Of a stretch of DNA of 64,000 nt, positions 15,812 through 22,375 are shown one piece after another; the stretch's first letter is position 1, and each line of letters begins with the position of its first letter. This DNA comes from Parafrankia irregularis (lineage in GTDB: Bacteria; Actinomycetota; Actinomycetes; Frankiales; Frankiaceae), in assembly GCF_001536285.1 (NCBI RefSeq), contig NZ_FAOZ01000019.1, positions 1 to 64,000 on the forward strand. The letters run 5' to 3'. Below the pieces are notes generated by a model. It did not search any database, had not been told where the DNA came from, and saw nothing but the letters and a program-made list of their open reading frames with translations. The position numbers were made by a program, and so were the translations under genes.

Positions 15812-17233
15812 TCAGCGCGGAGGCTGCTGGCCTCCCGGTGGATGCTCGCCGGGGCGCCGACGGACAGGTCCGCGCCGTGAGTCGTCGGGCTCCCCACCAG
15901 AAGACGGCGGTACCGGTGGTCGTGGCGGTATCCGGATGCGGTGCTTGGCGACCGCGGGACGTGCCCGCTCGTCGTCCTGCTCCGGCATCCCAGGGCCTGC
16001 GGCCCGGCGGGACAGGAGGGACCCGGAGGTGCTCAGCCCGGCACGGGTGCCGACGACGTCCCACCGGCGCTCGACCTCGCGAACGGCCGCGACCAGACTG
16101 TCCAGGTGCGCGGCCGGCGCCTGCCCGCCGAAGAGATCGAACGTCATGGTCAGCGCGCAGACGAAGTGACGGGCGTCCGGCGCGTACGGGTCGACCCGGG
16201 CCGGCTGACCGGCCCGCGGCGTCACCGCGCTCATGTACAGCCGGACGACGCGCTCGATTCGGGCCGAGAGGTTCTCGAGGAACGGATCCTCCCTGGTGCG
16301 CCAGGCACTGCGCGGTGGCGCGGGGAAAACCGGGGTCTCCTCCTCCCAGTCGTCAGCCATGTCATCCCACGCGGCGGCATCGTTCTGGTTGTCAACGGGC
16401 TCTCCGGGCCCGGCGGGTTCTCCGGAACCGGCGCGCTCGGCGTGCTCCCAGCGGCCCGCGGCCGGATGGGGGCGCTCCGCGTCCCTTCGCGGGAGGCACC
16501 AGAAATCGTTCTCCAGCACCTCATCCACCGGATACCAGTCCTCCACCGGATAGCCGTCGCTCACCTCGCTCGGTTCAACCGGCTCTGACTGAGCCGCGAT
16601 GACACCGCCGGCCGGCCATGGATCCGGATTTTCTGTCCCGGGCAGATCCGGGTCGAACAGGTCGGAAAGACGTATACCGCCCCCCTGGTCCGCGCCGTCG
16701 AGGTGCTGGCGGGGAGTGGGAAGCGGGGTGTGAGTCCACCGCACCGCGGTCGGATCCGGTCTCGACCGCAGTTCGGAATCGCCCCGATATCTGTTTCGGA
16801 ATCGCCTCCGGAACAGGCGCCGGTCGTCCGGTTCGCCGTCGTCGCTCCGGGGCCCGCGTCGCCGGTCGGACCGTCGGGGCCAGGGCGCGTGGACGGCTAT
16901 GCCGAGCAGCACAAGGACCGCTCCCGCGACCGTCGGAATCAGGGAGATCCCGTGGTCGCCGGCGTCCGTGGGACCCGGACGGGCCGTTTCCTGCGGGACA
17001 CCCGGCAGCACAAGGTTGCCGTCGTGGTTGCCGTCGTGCGACGTGGCGGTGGACTCACCTGCGACCAGGGCGCCGACGCCGGCCGCGCCGGCCAGCAACA
17101 GGGTGAGAAGCGCGAGCAGGAAGGCGGCGCGAAGCCTTCTGCGCCTGGCGCTGAAGACAGTCAATGCCACACCGATGACCGCCGCCCCGACTGACAGGCC
17201 CGGGTGGAGGTCGCTGCTGGTGAGCACGCTCAT
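15812..17233 (-). CDS. Hypothetical membrane protein with long acidic cytoplasmic region
   Basis: 473 residues. ATG 17233 is preceded by GGGGGAGAACAGGA, a good ribosome site. Three hydrophobic segments lie in the first 130 residues: Gly-Ala-Ala-Val-Ile-Gly-Val-Ala-Leu-Thr-Val, a long Ala-Phe-Leu-Leu-Ala-Leu-Leu-Thr-Leu-Leu-Leu-Ala-Gly segment, and Leu-Ile-Pro-Thr-Val-Ala-Gly-Ala-Val-Leu-Val-Leu-Leu-Gly. An Arg/Asp-rich low-complexity stretch follows. A more ordered region near residues 330-420 (Leu-Ser-Ala-Arg-Ile-Glu-Arg-Val-Val-Arg-Leu-Tyr, His-Phe-Val-Cys-Ala-Leu-Thr-Met) looks helical. The C-terminus is Pro/Arg-rich and disordered. No family recognised. It lies 145 bases upstream of tldD on the same strand. 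Confidence 0.6.
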   Translation of the reverse strand: MSVLTSSDLHPGLSVGAAVIGVALTVFSARRRRLRAAFLLALLTLLLAGAAGVGALVAGESTATSHDGNHDGNLVLPGVPQETARPGPTDAGDHGISLIPTVAGAVLVLLGIAVHAPWPRRSDRRRGPRSDDGEPDDRRLFRRRFRNRYRGDSELRSRPDPTAVRWTHTPLPTPRQHLDGADQGGGIRLSDLFDPDLPGTENPDPWPAGGVIAAQSEPVEPSEVSDGYPVEDWYPVDEVLENDFWCLPRRDAERPHPAAGRWEHAERAGSGEPAGPGEPVDNQNDAAAWDDMADDWEEETPVFPAPPRSAWRTREDPFLENLSARIERVVRLYMSAVTPRAGQPARVDPYAPDARHFVCALTMTFDLFGGQAPAAHLDSLVAAVREVERRWDVVGTRAGLSTSGSLLSRRAAGPGMPEQDDERARPAVAKHRIRIPPRPPVPPSSGGEPDDSRRGPVRRRPGEHPPGGQQPPR

Positions 17234-17835
17234 TCCTGTTCTCCCCCGTATCGGTTCCCGGGGGATGCTGCTGCTGGCTCGATCGGCTCGATCGGTGCCG
17301 TTGGAGACGGGCTGAAGGCGCCCGGACGGCCCGGTGCCGGCGTAACTCCGGCGCAGGAGAAGATGTGTGTGGTCTGGGAGGAACACGGCGCTCCACCCGG
17401 CCGTGGTTCCGCGGATGACCGCGCCCCCGTGCCAGACATCCGATGCACCTCCTCGGGTGCGGGAGGACCTGTGGAACGCCCCCGATAGGGTCTGTCGGGG
17501 TGTCTCGAATCGTGACTCCTGTAGCGCTGTGCCACAAGGTCCTTTTGACGAATAATCCTTGATCTTTCTGAGATCGCGCCGAAAGTCGATATTTGATTAC
17601 GCGAAGATATAGAGCGGTTACAGGGCGTAATTATCCTCACTTTCCCTCATCGTCTATATCTTGTCGATCTCCAAACTGATTGTGCATGCGTGGCAGTGGG
17701 CGTGAAGCGCATCTTTATGCTCTAATCGGGCTTGCCTCCCCGTGAGACGAACGGCGGCATCGTTCGTTTGCGTCACGCGCGGGATGCCCAATCGGGTCGA
17801 CCGGTGGCTGGGGCGAGTGCAGAGAGGCTGAATCG
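17234..17835. other. AT-rich intergenic island upstream of small-protein locus
   Basis: No gene supported. Bases about 17535-17740 are strikingly AT-rich for this chromosome. The island contains the spaced inverted repeat at 17604-17662 and TTGACG near 17546. It separates the minus-strand membrane gene (17233) from the plus-strand small-protein genes and so should hold divergent promoters. The island may also be a remnant of acquired DNA. Confidence 0.5.
17604..17662. promoter_or_regulatory. Spaced perfect inverted repeat, possible operator
   Basis: AAGATATAGA at 17604-17613 and its exact reverse complement TCTATATCTT at 17653-17662, 39 bases apart, inside the AT-rich island about 175 bases before the first small-protein gene. 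The arm spacing suits a looped or dimer-of-dimers binding site. A role for the XRE regulator encoded at 18831 is inference. Confidence 0.4.
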
Positions 17836-18036
17836 ATGACTCTGACCCCGTTGGCGGCTGCCTGTAACACCGCCGCGTGCCCGGCGGTGTTCCTGGACGA
17901 ATCGGGCGCCATCGTCATCCGGGGTGATCAGGTGGATCCGCCGCCGGCCGCCGTGGTCCTGTCGCCTGGCGAGGCAGTGGTTGTCATCCCGCCGGCCCTG
18001 TTGCTGGAAGCGGCCCGGCGGCTCGGCCCGCTGTGA
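17836..18036 (+). CDS. Small CNT..CP protein, copy 1
   Basis: 66 residues, ATG preceded by AGAGAGG. It begins Met-Thr-Leu-Thr-Pro-Leu, then Cys-Asn-Thr-Ala-Ala-Cys-Pro, then a beta-rich middle (Ile-Val-Ile-Arg-Gly), Gly-Glu-Ala-Val-Val-Val-Ile-Pro and a short C-terminal helix. It aligns along its whole length with the protein at 18488-18697. Shared positions include Leu-Thr-Pro-Leu, Cys-Asn-Thr-x2-Cys-Pro, a Gly before the middle strand, Gly-Glu-x2-Val-x-Ile-Pro, and Leu-Leu-x2-Ala-x-Arg-x-Leu. Two paralogues in front of an XRE/DUF5753 regulator recall the DUF397 small proteins that accompany such regulators in Streptomyces, but the sequence is not DUF397. Function unknown. Confidence 0.72.
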   Translation: MTLTPLAAACNTAACPAVFLDESGAIVIRGDQVDPPPAAVVLSPGEAVVVIPPALLLEAARRLGPL

Positions 18037-18487
18037 GTGAGGCGCGCCGTGGTCGCTGAGGGCGTGCGCCGGCGTCTCTGAGGCAACGCGCCGGCGTTCC
18101 TCAGCCGGCGTGCCGGGTCGGGTGTGGGGCGGGCCGCCGCTGCGGGCCTGGATGCGAGCACGGATGCGGGTCTGACTGACTCGGGCGGTCGGCGCCCGCC
18201 GCGCCCGAATGCGCGGTGCCGGTGTGTCGCGGAAGAGAGCCGGCTTTGGTGACAAAGTATTCCAGTGCGATCACGGAACGTGGTTGGGTTCTGTCGGGTA
18301 ACCGAGTGACCTGGTGCCTCGCTCATGCGTGCCCTGCCGGAGAGTCGCCAGCTCCGCCGCTATATTCAAGCGGCTACGGGCCCGAGTCCGGAGTATTCGG
18401 CCGGCCGCCCGCATATGCCTCCGATCCGAGCTAGTATTCGTGGCGGCCGGCGGTGTCGTCGAGCTGACAGTCAGGAGCCGCGGAGCG
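18037..18487. other. Intergenic region between the two small-protein genes
   Basis: No further gene seen. Near the 3' end, AGTATTCG occurs twice (about 18391 and 18435). The second copy overlaps TAGTAT at 18433-18438, a fair -10 box about 50 bases before the ATG at 18488, so copy 2 may have its own promoter. Confidence 0.35.
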
Positions 18488-18697
18488 ATGGAGCTCACCC
18501 CGTTGGTCGGCATGGCCTGCAACACGTCGGGATGTCCGACCATTTACACCACCGAGGGTACCGATCTGGTGGTGCAGGGTTATATTGTCCCGGATCGGCA
18601 CGGGGCCGGTGAGGTGCCGGAAGGCGAGACCCTGGTACGGATTCCTCGCCAGCTGCTCGTCGATGCGATTCGGAAGCTGCCCGCCGTAGACGGGTAG
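18488..18697 (+). CDS. Small CNT..CP protein, copy 2
   Basis: 69 residues, ATG 18488, with AGGAG about 12 bases upstream. It begins Met-Glu-Leu-Thr-Pro-Leu-Val-Gly-Met-Ala-Cys-Asn-Thr-Ser-Gly-Cys-Pro-Thr-Ile-Tyr, followed by a Thr/Glu loop, Leu-Val-Val-Gln-Gly, Gly-Glu-Thr-Leu-Val-Arg-Ile-Pro, and Leu-Leu-Val-Asp-Ala-Ile-Arg-Lys-Leu. It is a paralogue of the protein at 17836 and differs mainly in the loop between the strands. The two conserved cysteines four residues apart could bind a metal or be redox-active (inference). It precedes the XRE regulator by 133 bases that contain a perfect inverted repeat. Confidence 0.75.
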   Translation: MELTPLVGMACNTSGCPTIYTTEGTDLVVQGYIVPDRHGAGEVPEGETLVRIPRQLLVDAIRKLPAVDG

Positions 18698-18740
18698 CCA
18701 CCGACCGCCGAGAACCTCTCCGTTCGCCGGCCCGATGCAA

Positions 18741-18810
18741 TGAGCCTTTTCCGTCGTCTACTCGGCCCTGCGGCACCCCTGACCGTGCACCGTGAGATGG
18801 AAAAGGCTCA
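18741..18810. promoter_or_regulatory. 12-bp perfect spaced inverted repeat before the XRE gene
   Basis: TGAGCCTTTTCC at 18741-18752 and GGAAAAGGCTCA at 18799-18810 are exact reverse complements separated by 46 bases. They end 20 bases before the ATG of the regulator. It could be an autoregulatory operator, or an RNA stem affecting read-through from the small-protein gene. The arms differ from those at 17604-17662. Confidence 0.45.
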
Positions 18811-18830
18811 CCGACCGTACCGAGGTAACA

Positions 18831-19742
18831 ATGACGGATATCGGATCGGGCACGTCGTCTGCATACGACGTCGACGACCACGGCGCTCGTTCCTCGGCGG
18901 TCAACATCGGCCGGACCCTCGGCTCCCTGCGTCGGGCCCGCGGCCTGACCGGCGAGGCCCTCGGTGCCAAGGTCGACATGAGCCAGGCGAAGATCTCCAA
19001 GCTTGAGCGGGGCCTGTTACGTCCCACTCCGGCGGACGTCGAGCGCATCGCCAGGGCTCTCGACGCGCCGGAGAACGCGTATCGGGACCTGATGGACGAT
19101 GCGGAGAAGCTCCAGAACGCGGCCGCGCGGCGCGGCGGACGGCGCCGGATCGGCGCCGTCGGGCAGCACGACTACTTCACCGAGGAAGGGCGGGCGCGGG
19201 AGCTGCGCAGCTATGAACCCGTGGCCGTCCCGGGCCTGCTGCAGATCAGTGAGTACACCCGGCGCGTTGTGAACGGATACTTCTCGCTTCAGTACGCGGA
19301 GGACGCGTCCGAACAGGAGTGGTACGCCGACACCGCGGCCACGGTGTCCCTGCGGGCCCAGCGGCAGGAGCGCCTTTATGAGCCGCAGCGGATCTTTGAC
19401 TTCGTCATGATGGAATCAGTGCTCAGTAACCGGTTCGCCCCGCCGGCCTACATGCTCGCGCAGATCGACCGCATCGAAAAGGTCGCGGATCTGCCCAATG
19501 TCACGGTCCGCATCGTGCCCCGCGGGGTGGAGCTTCGGTTTCCACCGGCCCAGGGCTTCACACTTCTCGACGATCGGGCCGTCATGCTCGAGTCGATTGA
19601 GGCGACAATTGTGCGGGACCGGCGGACCGTGGACTTCTACCGGCGGGTACACGACTACTTCGTCAAGAACTCCGAAACCGATCTGGCGCGGATGACCGAT
19701 TCCTACAAGACCCTGTACGCGGATCTGGCGCGTCCCAGCTGA
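18831..19742 (+). CDS. XRE-family regulator with DUF5753 (Scr1-type) domain
   Basis: 303 residues from ATG 18831. A helix-turn-helix lies at about residues 24-80 (Ile-Gly-Arg-Thr-Leu-Gly-Ser-Leu-Arg-Arg-Ala-Arg-Gly-Leu-Thr, then Met-Ser-Gln-Ala-Lys-Ile-Ser-Lys-Leu-Glu). The rest is the DUF5753 domain, recognised by Glu-Leu-Arg-Ser-Tyr-Glu-Pro-Val-Ala-Val-Pro-Gly-Leu-Leu-Gln-Ile-Ser-Glu-Tyr-Thr-Arg and by Arg-Ile-Val-Pro-Arg-Gly-Val. In Streptomyces such regulators pair with a small DUF397 protein. Here the co-directional partners are two CNT..CP proteins. It probably binds DNA near its own promoter; both spaced inverted repeats are candidate sites (inference). Confidence 0.85.
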   Translation: MTDIGSGTSSAYDVDDHGARSSAVNIGRTLGSLRRARGLTGEALGAKVDMSQAKISKLERGLLRPTPADVERIARALDAPENAYRDLMDDAEKLQNAAARRGGRRRIGAVGQHDYFTEEGRARELRSYEPVAVPGLLQISEYTRRVVNGYFSLQYAEDASEQEWYADTAATVSLRAQRQERLYEPQRIFDFVMMESVLSNRFAPPAYMLAQIDRIEKVADLPNVTVRIVPRGVELRFPPAQGFTLLDDRAVMLESIEATIVRDRRTVDFYRRVHDYFVKNSETDLARMTDSYKTLYADLARPS

Positions 19743-19770
19743 CCTGCGCCGACGGGAGCATCACGCAACG

Positions 19771-20577
19771 TCAGCGGTAGAGGCGCTCCAGCACCTGGGC
19801 GACACCGTCGTCGTCGTTGGAGGCCGTGATCTCGTCGGCGGCCGCGAGGACCTCCGGATGCGCGTTCGCCACCGCCACCGAATGCCCGGCCCAGGCGAAC
19901 ATCGGCAGGTCATTCGGCATGTCCCCGAAGGCCACGACATCGGTGGGCCCGATCCCGCAGCCTGCCGCAAGCTCGGCCAGAGCGACCGCCTTCGAGACAC
20001 CCGGCCCGGAGATCTCGATCAGATCGGCGCTCGACATGGTCACGGCCGCGTCGGATCCGGCGATGCTGACGACCGTCTGGTACACGTCGGTCATCACTGT
20101 TCCGCCCCGGCGGACGAGGAGCTTCGCGGTTGGCAGGAGGTCGAGGAGCTCCTGGAAACTGCCGACGACCTCGTCCGGGTCCGGCCACATGGTGAGGAAC
20201 TCGGGTTCGCGCCCGAACCGCAACCCGCTCTCCACCGCGAAGGCCACACCGGGCACCACCTCCCGGATCGCCTGCGCGAGCCGCACCGCCGCCGACCGCT
20301 CCAGGACTGTCTCGCGTACCGCGACGCGAGCGTCAAGATCGTAGACGAGCGCGCCGTTGGCGCAGATGGCGAGGCCGGAGACCGCGGTCTGGCGGACGAT
20401 GTCGGCCATCACCCGGGTGGGGCGACCGGTGACGAACACGACGGTCGCGCCAGCACCCTCGACCTGGCGCAGCGCGTCCCTGGTCCGGTCGGAGACGGTG
20501 CCGTCGGTACGGATCAGGGTTCCGTCCAGGTCGGTGGCGACAAGAGCGGGACGGGACACAAGTAATGAGTCAACCAT
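19771..20577 (-). CDS. HAD-superfamily hydrolase, Cof-type phosphatase
   Basis: 268 residues from ATG 20577. Motif I Asp-Leu-Asp-Gly-Thr-Leu is near residue 16, motif II Val-Thr-Gly-Arg near residue 50, a C2-type cap domain occupies the middle, Ser-Lys at about residue 195 supplies motif III, and motif IV Gly-Asp-Met-Pro-Asn-Asp is near residue 218. The family dephosphorylates small phosphorylated metabolites; the substrate cannot be read from the sequence. It faces the XRE gene tail to tail, 28 bases apart. Confidence 0.88.
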   Translation of the reverse strand: MVDSLLVSRPALVATDLDGTLIRTDGTVSDRTRDALRQVEGAGATVVFVTGRPTRVMADIVRQTAVSGLAICANGALVYDLDARVAVRETVLERSAAVRLAQAIREVVPGVAFAVESGLRFGREPEFLTMWPDPDEVVGSFQELLDLLPTAKLLVRRGGTVMTDVYQTVVSIAGSDAAVTMSSADLIEISGPGVSKAVALAELAAGCGIGPTDVVAFGDMPNDLPMFAWAGHSVAVANAHPEVLAAADEITASNDDDGVAQVLERLYR

Positions 20578-20864
20578 TCGCAGCGATGCCGCACCATCGT
20601 CTGAGCGGGCTCGGTGGTGTCGGCTTCGGGTCGTTACCAGTCGCTACCAGTCACTACCAGAGCATCGCCCGGAGTGCGTCGACCCACCGGTGATGTCGAC
20701 TCGGGTGGCTCATCGAGCTGATCCGCTGTGGCCTCAGATGTGCCCGCGGCCTGAGTCGAGGCCGGGTGCCCCGGGTGCTGATCGGCGTTCCCGGCCTGGT
20801 CGCGTGGACCGAATCGGTGATCATGGTCGGCGTCCGGCCCGGCGGCTGCGGGTAGCATGCGGGC

Positions 20865-21335
20865 ATGGTCCTTTCCGACGCGCCCGACGCGGCCCGTCCG
20901 TCCGCGACCGGCGGTGCTGGCGGAGTGGGGCATTCCGGCAGCGGCGACGGGGCTGGTTCCCGAGGCGTGGCCGCGGCTGAGGGCGTCGAGTTCGGCGGGC
21001 CGGCTGCATCGGTCACATCGCCGCCGTCCGCCACCGAATCCTCGCTTGGCGCAGGAAGTGGCAGCCGGGAAAGAAAAACATTTGACGAACTCTTTGCGGA
21101 GCTCGCGGGAAAATGGCGCGACCGGTCGCCGGGCTCGGGCACCGTCGCCGCGCTGGACCAAGGCCTGCACCACTTGGGTAAGAAGCTTGTGGAGGAGGCC
21201 GCCGAGGCCTGGATGGCGGCTGAGCACGAGAGCCGCGAGCGAGCGGCCGAGGAACTCTCGCAGCTGCTCTACTGGAGTCAGCTGATGATGATTTCCCTGG
21301 GCCTTTCCCTGGACGACGTATACTCGCGCCTGTGA
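20865..21335 (+). CDS. hisE: Phosphoribosyl-ATP pyrophosphatase
   Basis: 156 residues. The C-terminal 85 residues are HisE: Thr-Phe-Asp-Glu-Leu-Phe-Ala-Glu-Leu, [15 protein letters not shown] (metal-binding helix), and Glu-Glu-Leu-Ser-Gln-Leu-Leu-Tyr. It catalyses the second step of histidine synthesis, removing pyrophosphate from phosphoribosyl-ATP. The N-terminal extension of about 65 residues is Gly/Ala/Ser-rich and absent from typical HisE (about 90 residues), so a later in-frame start is possible. It lies 55 bases before hisG, so the two presumably form one operon. Confidence 0.92.
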   Translation: MVLSDAPDAARPSATGGAGGVGHSGSGDGAGSRGVAAAEGVEFGGPAASVTSPPSATESSLGAGSGSRERKTFDELFAELAGKWRDRSPGSGTVAALDQGLHHLGKKLVEEAAEAWMAAEHESRERAAEELSQLLYWSQLMMISLGLSLDDVYSRL

Positions 21336-21390
21336 GTACGTCCGTTTTCTCCGCGGCCGTGTGTGCCGTGTGCGCCGTCGGCGAGTGGTG

Positions 21391-22239
21391 ATGATGCTGC
21401 GTATCGCGGTTCCGAACAAGGGCGGGCTCGCGGCTCCGTCCAGTCAGTTGCTGTGCGACGCGGGTTACCGTGCGCGGCGCGAGTCCGCCGAGCTCGTGAT
21501 TGCAGATCTTGAGAACGACATCGAGTTCTTCTTCCTTCGCCCGCGTGACATAGCCGTGTATGTGGGTACAGGTCGGCTCGATCTGGGCATCACCGGTCGA
21601 GACCTTCTCGTCGACAGCAACACCGCCGCGCAGGAGCTCGTCCCGCTGGGGTTCGGCCAGTCGACATTTCACTACGCCGCGCCCGCCGGGGCGCTGAGCG
21701 ACGTCCGGGAGCTCAACGGGCTGCGCATCGCCACCTCCTTCCCGGGCCTGGTGCGGACCGATCTCGCCGGGCGCGGTCTCTCCGCGCAGATCGTCAAGCT
21801 CGACGGCGCGGTGGAGACCGCGGTGCGGCTCGGCGTGGCGGACGCGGTGGCGGATGTCGTCGAGACCGGGCGGACGTTGCGGGCCGCGGGCCTGGAGCTT
21901 GTGGGCGAGTCGGTGCTCCACTCCGAGGCAATCATGATTGCCAAGCGGGGGGCGGAGCTGTCGGCCGCCCATGAGCGGCTGCTGCGCCGGGTCCAGGGAG
22001 TCCTCGTCGCTCGGCGTTACGTGATGATGGACTACGACGTGCCTGCCTCCGTGCTGGAGAAGGCCTGCGAGATCACGCCGGGGTACGAGTCGCCGACGAT
22101 CTCGCCCCTGCAGCGCGAGGGCTGGGTCGCCGTCCGCGCGATGGTGCTGAAGGCCGAGGTCAACCGCACCATGGATGACCTGTGGGATCTTGGCGCTCGG
22201 GGGATTCTGGTCTCCGGGATCCAGGCCTGTCGCCTTTAG
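21391..22239 (+). CDS. hisG: ATP phosphoribosyltransferase, long form
   Basis: 282 residues from ATG 21391; a second ATG at 21394 is equally possible. The catalytic domain begins Leu-Arg-Ile-Ala-Val-Pro-Asn-Lys-Gly. It contains Arg-Leu-Asp-Leu-Gly-Ile-Thr-Gly-Arg-Asp and the PRPP-binding segment near Asp-Ala-Val-Ala-Asp-Val-Val-Glu-Thr-Gly-Arg-Thr-Leu. The C-terminal 75 residues form the HisG_C regulatory domain (Ser-Pro-Thr-Ile-Ser-Pro-Leu, Gly-Ala-Arg-Gly-Ile-Leu-Val), which binds histidine for feedback inhibition. First committed step of histidine synthesis. The paired hisE-hisG arrangement is usual in Actinomycetota. Confidence 0.95.
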   Translation: MMLRIAVPNKGGLAAPSSQLLCDAGYRARRESAELVIADLENDIEFFFLRPRDIAVYVGTGRLDLGITGRDLLVDSNTAAQELVPLGFGQSTFHYAAPAGALSDVRELNGLRIATSFPGLVRTDLAGRGLSAQIVKLDGAVETAVRLGVADAVADVVETGRTLRAAGLELVGESVLHSEAIMIAKRGAELSAAHERLLRRVQGVLVARRYVMMDYDVPASVLEKACEITPGYESPTISPLQREGWVAVRAMVLKAEVNRTMDDLWDLGARGILVSGIQACRL

Positions 22240-22375
22240 CGCGGCGAAAGGCCTGGTGGCGTCCCGCTGGGCACGCGCCCGGCGGTCTGCTGGCTGCGTC
22301 CGCCGGTCTGCTTTCGCCGGCCGGCGGTCTGCTTTCGCCGACCGGCGGAACCAGCGTTCATGCTTTGATCGGAGC

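Noticed and set aside
14065-16602. Plus-strand frame of 845 codons
   Set aside because: Lies opposite tldD, whose HExxxH motif and overlap with tldE establish the true strand.
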